64,000 nucleotides of DNA, taken from assembly GCF_003149475.2 (NCBI RefSeq), contig NZ_QFWV02000008.1, positions 416,980 through 480,979 of the forward strand. The letters run 5' to 3'. This document shows, piece by piece, positions 37,779 to 48,985 of this stretch. Made by a program: the position numbers and the translations under genes. The stretch is from Oceaniradius stylonematis. Its GTDB lineage: Bacteria > Pseudomonadota > Alphaproteobacteria > Rhizobiales > Rhizobiaceae. Numbering within the stretch: the stretch's first letter is position 1; the number at the start of each line of letters is the position of its first letter. Under the pieces are notes generated by a model. That model ran no database searches. It was not told the DNA's origin and saw only the letters and a list, made by a program, of their open reading frames with translations.

Positions 37779-38984
37779 ATGAAGATCACCGAAGTAAGGA
37801 CGCTGCGGCTCGACGAATTTCCGAACCTGGTCTGGGTGCAGATCGGGACCGACGAAGGTCTCAGCGGGCTGGGAGAGACCTTCTTCGGCGCCTCGGCGGT
37901 CGAGGCATACATCCATGACTGGTGCGCGCCGCGCCTGATCGGCAAGAACCCGCTGCACCTGCAGGCCCGCGTCAATGAGCTGTCCGACTATATCGGCTGG
38001 CGCGGCGCAGGCGTTGAAACGCGGGCCTATTCGGCGCTGGACATCGCGCTGTGGGATCTGTTCGCCAAGGCGCGTGCCATGCCGCTCGCGGACGCGCTCG
38101 GCGGGCGGTCGCGGGACCGCATCCGCACCTACAACACCTGCGCGGGCTACAAATATGTGCGCGACCGGCGCGGTCAGACTGTCGACAACTGGCATACCGG
38201 CGATGCGGAAGGCCCCTACGAGGATCTGGACGCCTTTCTCACCGATGCGGGCGCGCTGGCCCGATCGCTTCTGGCGCAGGGCATCACGGCGATGAAGATC
38301 TGGCCGTTCGACATCGCCGCAGAGCGCTCGGGCGGGCTCGATATCACGCCCGACGAACTGCGCACCGCGCTCCGTCCGTTCGAGCAGATCCGCGAAGCGG
38401 TCGGCGATGCGATGGACATCATGGTCGAGTTCCACTCGCTCTGGTCGCTGCCCATGGCGAAAAGGCTCGCGCGCGAACTCGCACCCTTCAACACCTACTG
38501 GCATGAAGACCCGTTTCGGCTCGACACGCCGTCGGACCTCAAACACTATGCCGAGGCGTGCGAAACATGGATCTGCGCCTCCGAGACGCTCAACGGAACG
38601 CCCGCGTTCCGCGCCTATCTTCAGACGGGCGTCGCAGGCGTCGTCATGCTCGACCTGTCATGGTGCGGCGGCGTCACCGAGGCGCGCAAGATCGCCGGCA
38701 TGGCCGAGGCCTTCAAGGTGCCGGTGGCACCGCATGATTGCACCGGGCCGGTCGTCTACGGCGCATCCTGTCACCTCTCCATGCATCTGAAGAACGCGCT
38801 GATCCAGGAAAGCGTGCGCGCCTTCTACACTGGCTGGTACCGGGAGCTTGCCCAAGGGCTGCCAGACGTCACCGATGGCATGATCGAACTGAAAGATGCA
38901 CCCGGCCACGGCATCACACTCGATGAAGGGCTGTGGCGCCGCGCCGACGCGACGGTGCGCATCAGCAGCCGGTCCGACATTTGA
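37779..38984 (+). CDS. Enolase-superfamily acid-sugar dehydratase (mandelate racemase subgroup)
   Basis: A 401-residue protein with an enolase N-terminal domain (about 1-110) and TIM barrel. Metal ligands are Glu217 (in VEFHSLW), Glu243 (HEDPF) and Glu269 (SETLNG); His219 and His319 (APHDC) are candidate acid/base residues, and Lys173 lies in MKIWPFD. The E-x-H pattern plus a late His resembles galactonate/gluconate-type dehydratases. Starts one base after the dctM stop. It likely dehydrates the imported aldonate to a 2-keto-3-deoxy acid. Substrate not assigned. Confidence 0.85.
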   Translation: MKITEVRTLRLDEFPNLVWVQIGTDEGLSGLGETFFGASAVEAYIHDWCAPRLIGKNPLHLQARVNELSDYIGWRGAGVETRAYSALDIALWDLFAKARAMPLADALGGRSRDRIRTYNTCAGYKYVRDRRGQTVDNWHTGDAEGPYEDLDAFLTDAGALARSLLAQGITAMKIWPFDIAAERSGGLDITPDELRTALRPFEQIREAVGDAMDIMVEFHSLWSLPMAKRLARELAPFNTYWHEDPFRLDTPSDLKHYAEACETWICASETLNGTPAFRAYLQTGVAGVVMLDLSWCGGVTEARKIAGMAEAFKVPVAPHDCTGPVVYGASCHLSMHLKNALIQESVRAFYTGWYRELAQGLPDVTDGMIELKDAPGHGITLDEGLWRRADATVRISSRSDI

Positions 38985-39125
38985 AGCCGCGCATGGCCTC
39001 GGTGTTTCGGCGTCGGGCAGGATCGGCACGGCACACCGGCGGTATGCGGGTCGCCGCTGGCGCTTCGACCCGGCGTCTCGGCAATGCCATCGCTGTCGGT
39101 GTCATCGCTGTCGGTGCACTTGGCT

Positions 39126-39854
39126 TCAGGTTCGTGCCCTTCCCTTACCGAAAGCCGCTTTGGCACGATCGCCATGGTCTTCCCGACCATCATCGGGATC
39201 GGCCGTGAGCGCCAGGCGATGACGGTGCAGGAGATCTGTCACCTCCCGATCGTCGACCTGGCCGAAGTCGCGATAATGGCTGCCCACGGACAAGAACGGT
39301 TCGGGTTGATGGAGGCAGACAATGGCGTCGGCCTCTGCGCCCAGTTCGGCGAGGCTGGATGCGGGGGCAACAGGCAAGGCGACAATGATCTGTTTGGGCC
39401 GCCGCTGCCGGACCAGGCGAAGCGCCGCGCGGGCGGTCGCCCCGGTTGCCACCCCGTCATCGACCACGATGGCCGTCCGGCCCGCCAGAGGTTCGGGCGC
39501 AAGATCACCGAAATATAGGTTCCGGCGACGCTCGAGCTCCGGCAGTTCCCGCCTGGCCAGCGCAACGATATCCTCGTGCGACAGTTTCAGATTGTCGGCA
39601 ATGTCTTGGTTGACGGTGATCTGCATGTCCTGGCCGTCCGAGACAGCGCCCACGGCGAGTTCGCGTTGACCCGGCACCCCGACCTTGCGGATCAGCAGCA
39701 CATCGATCGGAAGGCGGAAACGCGCGGCAATCGGAGCGGCGACGGGCAAGCCGCCGCGCGGCAGCGCTACGACCACCGCATCGCCGAGGTCGAACGCAGC
39801 CAGACGCTGCGCCAACTGCTGACCCGCATCCTGCCGATCTTCGAACAACCACAT
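39126..39854 (-). CDS. Phosphoribosyltransferase-domain protein
   Basis: About 242 residues with a type-I PRTase fold: VVALPRGGLPVAAPIA near the start and the PRPP loop AIVVDDGVATGATAR. Proteins of this kind are commonly found beside Hsp20 and universal stress protein genes in alphaproteobacteria; their reaction is not established. The start is placed at the ATG 39854 (MWLFEDRQDAG) by family alignment, but no good Shine-Dalgarno is visible; 39881 and 39920 are alternatives. Divergent from the acyl-CoA synthetase operon across the palindrome at 39889-39902. Confidence 0.8.
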   Translation of the reverse strand: MWLFEDRQDAGQQLAQRLAAFDLGDAVVVALPRGGLPVAAPIAARFRLPIDVLLIRKVGVPGQRELAVGAVSDGQDMQITVNQDIADNLKLSHEDIVALARRELPELERRRNLYFGDLAPEPLAGRTAIVVDDGVATGATARAALRLVRQRRPKQIIVALPVAPASSLAELGAEADAIVCLHQPEPFLSVGSHYRDFGQVDDREVTDLLHRHRLALTADPDDGREDHGDRAKAAFGKGRART

Positions 39855-39888
39855 GGCAAGACCATGCCCGGACGCGGGCATCGGCGCC

Positions 39889-39902
39889 TTAACTTCGATC
39901 AA
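39889..39902. promoter_or_regulatory. FNR-like palindrome upstream of the synthetase/E1/E2/ACP operon
   Basis: TTAAC-TTCG-ATCAA, one mismatch to TTRAC-N4-GTYAA. On the plus strand a TAGGCT -10 element follows at 39925-39930, placing the palindrome at about -41.5, the class II activator position. The ATG at 39968 comes about 31 bases after that start, with GGGAGGAC as Shine-Dalgarno. Confidence 0.55.
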
Positions 39903-39967
39903 CGCCACCGCGCGTGGCATTCGCTAGGCTTTCATCACGCAATCGAGGACATCGGGAGGACAGTCCA

Positions 39968-41706
<1,739 letters not shown>

Positions 41707-41710
<4 letters not shown>

Positions 41711-43701
41711 GTGTGATCGACAAGCCGCGCCTCGACCATGCGCACATGCTCTCGCTGCTCGAAAGCATGATCCGTATCCGCCGCTTCGAGGACAAGTGCG
41801 CCGAACTCTACACGCAGCAGAAGATCCGCGGCTTCCTGCACCTTTATGACGGCGAGGAGGCGATCGCATCGGGCGTCATTCCGGTGCTCACGCCCGACGA
41901 CCGGATCGTCGCCACATATCGCGAGCACGGGCATGCGCTGGTGCGCGGCGTCCCGATGACCGCCGTCATGGCCGAGATGTACGGCAAGGCCGAGGGCTGT
42001 TCGGGGGGCCGCGGCGGCTCGATGCACCTGTTCGATTCGGCGACCAACTTCTATGGAGGCAACGCGATCGTCGGCGGCGGTCTGCCGCTCGCCGGCGGGT
42101 TGGCGCTGGCCGACAGGATGCAGGGCACCGACAGCGTCTCCGCCTGCTTCTTCGGTGAGGGCGCGGTGGCCGAGGGCGAATTCCACGAAACGCTGAACCT
42201 GTGCAAACTCTGGAGCCTGCCCGTCCTTTTCGTGTGCGAGAACAACGGTTACGCGATGGGTTCGGCGCTGGCCCGCACGGAGGCGGAGACTGACATCCAC
42301 AAGAAGGCCGCCGTCTACGGCATGCATGCCGAGGTGGTCGACGGAATGGATGTCGTCGCCGTCGAGGCAGCGGCGCGGCGTGGCATTCAGAGGATTCGCG
42401 AGACGGGCGGGCCGGTCTTCCTTGAATGCCGGACCTACCGCTTCCGCGCCCATTCCATGTTCGATGCCCAGCTCTATCGGGACAAGGACGAGGTGGAGCA
42501 ATGGCGCGGCAAGGGACCGATCGTCCGCTTCAAGGGCTGGCTGTTGGAGAACGGTCTTGTCGATGAAGCCGACGTGGCCGCCATCGAGACCCGGGCCGAC
42601 GCGGAGATCGCCGAAGCGGTGGCCTTCGCGGAAGCCGGGACGTGGGAGCCGGTCGAGGATCTGGAAAAGCATGTGCTCGGCGAACAGCCGCCACCGCCCG
42701 CGCCCGCCAAGCCGTCAGGCGAGACCGAGGAGATCAGCTACAGGGAGGCGGTCAAACGGGCGATCCGGGAAGCGATCGAGCGCGACGATCGCGTGTTCCT
42801 GATGGGTGAGGATGTCGGCGCCTATGGCGGCTGCTACGCCGTGACAAAGGGGCTGATGGCGGAACTGGGCGAGGACCGCATCCGCGACACGCCGCTTTCC
42901 GAATCCGGTTTCACCGGCGCCGGCATCGGCGCGGCAGCCGCCGGCATGCGGCCGATCGTCGAACTGATGACCGTCAATTTCAGCCTGTTGGCGCTCGACC
43001 AGATCCTCAACACGGCGGCGACCATGCGCCACATGTCGGGCAATGCGTTCGGCGTGCCGCTGGTAATCCGCATGGCGACCGGTGCCGGCAAGCAGCTTGC
43101 CGCCCAGCACTCTCATTCGCTCGAGGGCTGGTATGCCCACATTCCCGGCCTCAAGGTGCTCGCGCCGGCAACGATTGAGGACGCGCGCGGCATGCTCTGG
43201 ACGGCGCTCGAAGACCCCGACCCGGTGCTGATCTTCGAAAACGTCATGCTCTACAACCAAACCGGCACGATCGACATCAATGCGGGCGCGGTGCCGATCA
43301 CCGGCGCTGCGGTCCGGCGTCCCGGCACCGATATCTCGCTGATCACCTATGGCGGCTCGCTGTACAAGGTGATGGAGGCGGCAGACCAACTGGCTGGCGA
43401 GGGAATCGAGGCCGAGGTCGTCGATCTGCGCGCGTTGCGGCCACTGGACGACGAGACGATCATGGCGTCCGTTGCGCGCACGCGGCGCGCATTGATCGTC
43501 GACGAGGGCTGGCGGACCGGGTCGCTGGCGGCCGAAGTGTCGGCGCGGATCATGGAACAGGGATTCTGGAACCTCGATGCACCGGTCGGCCGCGTCTGCT
43601 CTGCCGAAGTCCCGATCCCCTATCCCAAGCACCTCGAGGACGCCGCGATCCCGCATGTCGAGAGCATCGTCGCCGGCGCCAGGGCCGTGATGGGGCGCTG
43701 A
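41707..43701 (+). CDS. 2-Oxoacid dehydrogenase E1, alpha and beta fused
   Basis: A 664-residue single chain: E1-alpha about 1-320 and E1-beta about 340-664, joined by a Pro/Ala-rich linker ([14 protein letters not shown]). The thiamine diphosphate motif [15 protein letters not shown] continues to [10 protein letters not shown]; beta landmarks are [14 protein letters not shown] and [11 protein letters not shown]. Closest in character to acetoin/pyruvate dehydrogenase E1 (AcoA and AcoB fused). The reading frame is continuous, so the fusion is real in this sequence. Oxidatively decarboxylates pyruvate or a similar 2-oxoacid. Confidence 0.9.
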
Positions 43702-43702
43702 G

Positions 43703-44941
43703 ATGGGCATTTTCTCCATGCCATCGCTGGGCGCCGACATGGAAGACGGCACGCTTGTCGAGTGGATGATCAAGCCCGGCGACACGGTCAAGCGCGGCGA
43801 TGTGGCCGCGGTGGTCGAAACCCAAAAGGGCGCCATCGAAATCGAAGTGTTCGAAGAAGGCACGGTGCATCAATTGACCGCGGAACTCGGCCAGAAGCTG
43901 CCCGTCGGGGCGCCGCTTGCGCTGATCCTGGGTCAAGGAGAGGCCGCACCGGACACGCCGCCGGCGCCACCGGAGCCAGTGCCCGCGCCGCCTTCGGCTC
44001 CGTCATCGCCGGCCCCGACGGTCGAGCCAACGGTCGCCGAAGCCCCGCCACGACCGGCGGCGGCGCCAACGCCCGTCGCCCGACCGCCTCAAGATGTTGC
44101 GGCGTCACCGGCGGCGCGGCGGCGTGCCGCCGAGCTGGGCGTCGATCTGGCAACCGTCGCCGGCACCGGGCTGGGCGGGGCGATCCAACTGGCCGATGTC
44201 GAAGGCGCGGTCGGTGCCGCACCGGCCAAGACCGGAACCGCCGCCGTGCCGGCACATGAGGCCGTCAAACCGTCGCCCATGGCCGAAATGCGAAAGGCGA
44301 TCGCCGCGGCAATGAGCCGGTCCAAACGCGAAATCCCGCATTTCTACGTAAGCCAGACGATCGACCTGACGCCGGCCGCCCAATGGCTGGAAGCCGCCAA
44401 TGCGGATCGCCGTCCATCCGAGCGGCTGCTGATGGGTGCGCTGTTCGTGCGCGCTTCGGCGCTGGCGGCGGCCAGGATCAAAGCCGTCAACGGACATTAC
44501 ACAAATGACGCCCACGTTTCATCGGACACCGTACATGCCGGTGTCGCTGTCGCGCTGCGCGGCGGCGGCCTCGTGGCCCCGCCCGTGTTCGATGCCCAGG
44601 ACAAAACAGTGGATGAGACCATGGCGGCAATGCGCGATCTGGTCACCCGTGCGCGGGCCGGCCGACTGCGCGGTTCGGAGCTGACCATGGGCACCATCAC
44701 GATTTCGGCGCTGGGCGACACTGGTGCCGAGGCGATGAGCGGCGTCATCTTTCCGCCGCAGGTGGCGCTGGTCGGGATCGGCGCCCCGCAAAAACGGCCT
44801 TGGGTGACAGGCGATCGGGTGGTGCCGCGCAAGACCGTGACCGTGACGCTTTCGGTGGACCATCGGGTCTGTGACGGGCGGCAGGCGGCGAGATTTCTGG
44901 CCGCGTTCGATGATCTCATGCAATCCCCGGAGGCGCTATGA
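43703..44941 (+). CDS. 2-Oxoacid dehydrogenase E2 (dihydrolipoamide acyltransferase)
   Basis: A 412-residue E2 with one lipoyl domain (lipoyl Lys42 in VETQKGAIEIEV), an Ala-Pro linker (about 80-130), a peripheral-subunit-binding domain (about 133-170, AASPAARRRAAELGVDL) and a catalytic domain ending in SVDHRVCDGRQAARFL, with the usual active-site His and Asp. Single base after the E1 stop; overlaps the ACP start by four bases. No E3 gene is present in the operon, so E3 must come from elsewhere. Confidence 0.9.
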   Translation: MGIFSMPSLGADMEDGTLVEWMIKPGDTVKRGDVAAVVETQKGAIEIEVFEEGTVHQLTAELGQKLPVGAPLALILGQGEAAPDTPPAPPEPVPAPPSAPSSPAPTVEPTVAEAPPRPAAAPTPVARPPQDVAASPAARRRAAELGVDLATVAGTGLGGAIQLADVEGAVGAAPAKTGTAAVPAHEAVKPSPMAEMRKAIAAAMSRSKREIPHFYVSQTIDLTPAAQWLEAANADRRPSERLLMGALFVRASALAAARIKAVNGHYTNDAHVSSDTVHAGVAVALRGGGLVAPPVFDAQDKTVDETMAAMRDLVTRARAGRLRGSELTMGTITISALGDTGAEAMSGVIFPPQVALVGIGAPQKRPWVTGDRVVPRKTVTVTLSVDHRVCDGRQAARFLAAFDDLMQSPEAL

Positions 44942-45180
44942 CACCGCAGGAACTCAAGGCCGCATTCATCGAGGAACTGATCAAGGTGGCGCCTGACATC
45001 GAGGCCGACATGGTGGGCGATGACGATCACATCCAGGACGATCTCGAACTGGATTCGATGGACGTGCTCAATCTGGTCACCGCGCTGCACGCGCGCTTTG
45101 GTGTCGACATCCCCGAAAGCGACTATCCGCAGATCGCCACCCCGGCCTTGGCGGTCGCTTACCTGGCTAAGTCAGGCTGA
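44938..45180 (+). CDS. Acyl carrier protein
   Basis: An 80-residue acidic helical carrier protein. Ser40 in DLELDSMDVLNLV is the expected phosphopantetheine attachment site. Its ATG overlaps the E2 stop (ATGA), so it is translationally coupled with the dehydrogenase. It is separate from any fatty-acid synthesis cluster. Linked function could be acceptance of the acetyl group made by E1/E2 or by the synthetase; this is speculative. Confidence 0.85.
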   Translation: MTPQELKAAFIEELIKVAPDIEADMVGDDDHIQDDLELDSMDVLNLVTALHARFGVDIPESDYPQIATPALAVAYLAKSG

Positions 45181-45187
45181 ACCAGCC

Positions 45188-45214
45188 CTGCCCCGCGCCG
45201 CCTGGCGCAGGCAG
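45188..45214. terminator. Putative hairpin terminator between convergent ACP and ATPase genes
   Basis: Nested inverted repeat: outer arms CTGCC/GGCAG and inner arms GCGCC/GGCGC with a GCCT loop, in the 45-base gap between convergent genes. No T tract. Confidence 0.4.
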
Positions 45215-45225
45215 GCGATCGTCTC

Positions 45226-47937
45226 TCATGAGCTCGCGTCGGCTGCTTTCGTCAGCCGGGCACCTGCCGGAATGGCGAGCAGAAGCTGGCCGAAGGCAAG
45301 CGGAACAAAGCTCATCGCCGCCGACAATGCGAGCCCTTGCAGGCCGGGCCATGGAAGGCCCAGCAGGTTCGACAGCCAGGGCAGCCCGAGCGCTGCGCCG
45401 ATCAGGCAGAGGCACAGCGCCAGTGCGCCCCAGACATAGCCGTTGCCGGTGACATCGTTGAGCAGGAGACTGCTGCCCCGTGTCCGCATGTTGAACACGT
45501 TCCAGAGCTGGGCCAACGCAAGCGTCAGGAACGCGACCGTGACGGCCGGGCCCGGCTCGAGCCGCATCCAGAACAGGGCGAGCGCGAACGATGCCAACGT
45601 GGCACATGTGATCGCCCCGCCCAGCAGGCCGATCAGGGTCCAGCGCGGCCGATCGACGATCGGCTCCTTGGGATCACGCGGCGGCTGTCGCATGATGTCT
45701 TCGTCGCCACGGCCGAACCCGAGGGCAAAGGCCGGGAAGACGTCGGTGATCAGATTGAGGAACAGGATCTGCAGCGGCAGGAGCGGGACCGGCAAGCCGG
45801 CGCCCACGGCAAGACCGACGACCAGCACTTCGCTGACATTGCAGCTCAGCAGATAGACGACGAACTTGCGGATGTTGTCGAAGATCACTCTGCCCTGGTG
45901 CATTGCCGCGATGATCGTCTCGAACGCGTCGTCCTTCAGCACCATGTCCGCGGCTTCGCGGGCAACGTCGGTTCCTCTCCGGCCCATGGCGATGCCGATG
46001 TCGGCCTTTTTTAGGGCCGGCGCGTCGTTGACACCGTCGCCGGTCATCGCGACCACGTGACCCGCGTCCTGATAGAGCGCGGCCAGCTTCAGCTTCGCCT
46101 CCGGCGACACGCGCGCGAAGACGTCGCCGGTGAGCAGCCGCTGTTTTTCCCTGCTGGAGGCGGTTTCAGGATCGAAAAGCTCCAGTTCGCGCCCATCTAT
46201 GACGATCATCCGTTCGTCCGCAATGCGCGCATCGAGCGCGATCTTGCTGGCGGTTCCCGCATGGTCGCCGGTCAGCATCACCACGCGCACGCCGGCCGCA
46301 AGACTGCTTTCGATCGCGCTCGGCACGTCGGCGCGCAGCGGATCGATGAAACAAACCATGCCGACAAGCATCAGCTCGCCGAACGGGTCGGCAAACGGCG
46401 TATCGCCCTGGCCCTTGGCAAGCGCCAGAAGGCGGAGACCGTCGGCCGCGGCCGCCGAGTTGCGGTCGGTCCACACGCGCCGGCCCTCATCGTCGAGCGC
46501 CTGGGCCCCATCGGCGGTCAGGACCGTGTTGCAGGCGGCGATCACCGCTTCCGGTGCGCCCTTGACCGCGAAAAGATAGCCGGTGCCGTCACGATGGACC
46601 GTTGTCATCGATTTGCGGTCGGAGTCGAAGGGATGCTGATGGACGCGCTCGTAGCGGTCGCGCAGGGACGCCCGGTCGCCGGTTGCTTCGGCGACAGCCA
46701 GCAGCGCCGTTTCCATGGGATCGCCCGAGACGCTGTCGTCCGACCCGTCGCCAAGTTCGGCATTGTTGCACAGCGCGCCGATAGTGACCGCGCACGCAAG
46801 AGCACCGTGCTCGCCGGGATCGAGGCGCCTTTGATCCAGCATGAACACTGCCTGATCGTCCTGCCTCTCGATCTCGATATCGCCTTCCGCCAAAAGATAC
46901 CGGACCGCCGTCATGCGGTTTTCGGTCAAGGTGCCGGTCTTGTCGGTCAGAACGATGGTGGTCGCGCCGAGCGTCTCGACCGAGGAAAGCTGCGTGATCA
47001 GTGCGTTGCGCGCCGCCATGCGCCACATGCCGCGGGCAAGGCAGAGCGTTGCAACCACCGGCAAACCCTCGGGCACGGCGGCAACCGCCAGCGCGACGCC
47101 GGTCTGGATCATCTCGGTCAGGTCATGCCCCCTGAGCACGCCGGCGCCAATCGTCAGCGCCGCCAACAGGAGCGCCAGCCAGACCATCCGCTGACCCAGC
47201 CGATTGAGGCGACGCTCGAGCGGCGAGGCTTCGCCTTCCGCCGCCTGGGCCATCGCACTGATCAGTCCGATTTCAGTGTGCATTCCGGTCGCAACGACGA
47301 TTCCCTCGCCGGCACCCCTTGTTATGGCGGTGCCCTTGAAGGCCATGTTGGTGCGATCACCGACCGGCATGGGATCGCTACCCAGCGTCTCGGTCTGTTT
47401 GGCGACGGGCACGGATTCGCCCGTCAGGATGGACTCGTCGCTTTGCAGGTTGAACGCCTTGCACAGACGCAGATCGGCAGTGACGATGTCACCGGCTTCC
47501 AGGACAACGATATCGCCAGGAACCAGATCGTGCGCATCGACCGAACGCACGATGCCCGAGCGCCGCACGCGCGTGCGCACATCGGCGATGCGCAGCAGCG
47601 CTTCCATGGAGCGTGCGGCACGCAGCTCGGTGAAGAAGCCGATCGCCCCGTTGATGATCAGCACCGCGAAGATCGCCGCGCCCTCGGCGACATCGCCGAT
47701 CACGATCGAGAATACCGCAGCCGCGCCCAGCAGCCATACGATGATCGATCGAAACTGGCCAAGCAGTATGGACAGCGCGCTTCGTGTCGCCTGGCGGTGC
47801 AGCTGATTGGGTCCCCAGATCCGCAGCCGCCGCGCAGCTTCTGCGTCGTCCAGCCCGCGATCGATGTCGGTGTCCAGACGCTCGGCGACCGAACGTTCCG
47901 ATCGGGCAAAGGCGCTCTCGATCCTTTGCTCGGTCAT
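45226..47937 (-). CDS. P-type cation-transporting ATPase (P2/Ca2+-type)
   Basis: A 903-residue P-type ATPase. Actuator loop ILTGESVPV, membrane motif AVPEGLPVVATL (typical of Ca2+/P2 pumps), phosphorylation site DKTGTLTENRM, and hinge GDGVNDAPALKKADIGIAMG. About ten hydrophobic segments. The start at 47937 (MTEQRIE) is six bases after GAGGGG; 47943 and 48015 are alternatives. Probably exports Ca2+ or another divalent/monovalent cation. Divergent from hsp20; a TTRAC-N4-GTYAA palindrome lies at 48049-48062. Confidence 0.9.
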   Translation of the reverse strand: MTEQRIESAFARSERSVAERLDTDIDRGLDDAEAARRLRIWGPNQLHRQATRSALSILLGQFRSIIVWLLGAAAVFSIVIGDVAEGAAIFAVLIINGAIGFFTELRAARSMEALLRIADVRTRVRRSGIVRSVDAHDLVPGDIVVLEAGDIVTADLRLCKAFNLQSDESILTGESVPVAKQTETLGSDPMPVGDRTNMAFKGTAITRGAGEGIVVATGMHTEIGLISAMAQAAEGEASPLERRLNRLGQRMVWLALLLAALTIGAGVLRGHDLTEMIQTGVALAVAAVPEGLPVVATLCLARGMWRMAARNALITQLSSVETLGATTIVLTDKTGTLTENRMTAVRYLLAEGDIEIERQDDQAVFMLDQRRLDPGEHGALACAVTIGALCNNAELGDGSDDSVSGDPMETALLAVAEATGDRASLRDRYERVHQHPFDSDRKSMTTVHRDGTGYLFAVKGAPEAVIAACNTVLTADGAQALDDEGRRVWTDRNSAAAADGLRLLALAKGQGDTPFADPFGELMLVGMVCFIDPLRADVPSAIESSLAAGVRVVMLTGDHAGTASKIALDARIADERMIVIDGRELELFDPETASSREKQRLLTGDVFARVSPEAKLKLAALYQDAGHVVAMTGDGVNDAPALKKADIGIAMGRRGTDVAREAADMVLKDDAFETIIAAMHQGRVIFDNIRKFVVYLLSCNVSEVLVVGLAVGAGLPVPLLPLQILFLNLITDVFPAFALGFGRGDEDIMRQPPRDPKEPIVDRPRWTLIGLLGGAITCATLASFALALFWMRLEPGPAVTVAFLTLALAQLWNVFNMRTRGSSLLLNDVTGNGYVWGALALCLCLIGAALGLPWLSNLLGLPWPGLQGLALSAAMSFVPLAFGQLLLAIPAGARLTKAADASS

Positions 47938-48048
47938 GGCCATCCCCTCGTTCGCCTTCCGCTTGCACCTGCGGCCGGTGCAGGCGAGGAAATCGCGGTC
48001 CGGGCAATCGTGCACCCGCGCCTTGGCATGCGGACGCGCCCGGCCGCC

Positions 48049-48062
48049 TTAACGCCCGTCAA
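48049..48062. promoter_or_regulatory. FNR-like palindrome upstream of the P-type ATPase
   Basis: TTAAC-GCCC-GTCAA, exact match to TTRAC-N4-GTYAA. On the minus strand it reads TTGAC-GGGC-GTTAA followed by GGCGGC, the same 3' extension as the site at 57856. Expected start about 48014, upstream of the gene start at 47937. No clear -10 was recognised. Confidence 0.6.
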
Positions 48063-48203
48063 TCGGAACGCGGCGCCCGATGGCGATGCCGCCCGGTCGC
48101 GGTGGGCTGTGGTCATTGTCGACGGCTCCAGTGAGATTGAAACCAAATTGCACGGACCGACCCGGTCGGGCGGCTGCCGCATTCCCATAAAGGCCGGCTC
48201 TTC

Positions 48204-48217
48204 TTGACCGGTGTTAA
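48204..48217. promoter_or_regulatory. FNR-like palindrome upstream of hsp20
   Basis: TTGAC-CGGT-GTTAA, exact match, followed by TGCGGC. Identical over 14 bases to the site at 57856-57869. Lies 80 bases upstream of the hsp20 ATG. Confidence 0.6.
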
Positions 48218-48297
48218 TGCGGCGCGGGCATCCGTACGGCAAGCCGGTAGCGAACCCAAATCCTGTTTTGATTGCCAACCGGCCAGGAGGAGAGCCG

Positions 48298-48846
48298 ATG
48301 ATTGAGAAAACCGATACCGCTCCCGAAAAAACCGATGGCGATGAAGCTCGTGCTGTGACCGAACGTTCGTCTGCGCCGCTGTGGACCCTGCGGGAGGAGA
48401 TCGATGACCTGTTCGAGGACTTTTTCGCCGGAAACCGCTTCGGTCCGTTTCGCGGCCGGCGGTTCGGCTGGCCGCGCCAGCGTGCCGGAAGCGGGTTTTC
48501 CTGGGGCATGCCGACCGTCGATGTCATAGACAAGCAAGACGCCGTCAAGATTTGCGCGGAACTTCCCGGAATGGCCGAGGATGATATCGATGTCCATGTC
48601 ACCGACAGCGCGCTGGTGCTGAGCGGCGAAAAAAAGGAGGAGCGCGAAGAAGGTGACAAGGAAGGCGAGCGATATCTTGCCGAACGCCGCTACGGCTCTT
48701 TCAGCCGGACCATTGCCATTCCCGAAGGCATCGATCACGACAAGATCGAAGCCAAATTCAAAAATGGTGTGCTGACCGTGCATCTTCCGAAAAGGCCTGA
48801 GGCTCAAAAACCGAGCAAGAAGATCAAGGTCCGAGCCGACGCATGA
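48298..48846 (+). CDS. Hsp20/alpha-crystallin small heat-shock protein
   Basis: A 182-residue ATP-independent chaperone. Variable N-terminal arm (about 1-70), alpha-crystallin domain (about 75-170) with VDVIDKQDAVKICAELPGM, and the hallmark NGVLTVHLPK near the C-terminus, then a basic tail. The ATG at 48298 follows AGGAGGAG. First gene after the palindrome at 48204; followed by the universal stress protein gene. Confidence 0.93.
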   Translation: MIEKTDTAPEKTDGDEARAVTERSSAPLWTLREEIDDLFEDFFAGNRFGPFRGRRFGWPRQRAGSGFSWGMPTVDVIDKQDAVKICAELPGMAEDDIDVHVTDSALVLSGEKKEEREEGDKEGERYLAERRYGSFSRTIAIPEGIDHDKIEAKFKNGVLTVHLPKRPEAQKPSKKIKVRADA

Positions 48847-48879
48847 GCGCTTCCCGGGACTGGTTCGGCAGCACGCGCA

Positions 48880-48898
48880 GATCGAATGAATTTCGATC
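48880..48898. repeat. Small inverted repeat between hsp20 and usp
   Basis: Arms GATCGAA/TTCGATC with a five-base loop, 34 bases after the hsp20 stop, no T tract. May partly end hsp20 transcripts or mark the 3' end of the mRNA. Confidence 0.35.
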
Positions 48899-48985
48899 CG
48901 ATGGCGCGGCGTTTGCCGCGCTGACCATACTCCCTGTTCCGTGTTCCACTGTCGCAAAGACCAATCCAGAAAACCGGGGGCCGCG

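Larger units (their letters stand above)
47944..48297. promoter_or_regulatory. Divergent regulatory region between the ATPase and hsp20
   Basis: 354 bases without a supported gene. It holds two exact TTRAC-N4-GTYAA palindromes, 48049-48062 and 48204-48217, one nearer each gene. Small upstream open frames are visible but have no coding character. Confidence 0.6.

Noticed and set aside
43900-44140. Repetitive Ala/Pro-rich stretch in the E2 gene
   Set aside because: This is the normal flexible linker between the lipoyl and subunit-binding domains.
44938-45180. ACP as part of a polyketide or fatty-acid cluster
   Set aside because: No ketosynthase, acyltransferase or reductase of such pathways is nearby; only the ligase and E1/E2 genes are linked.
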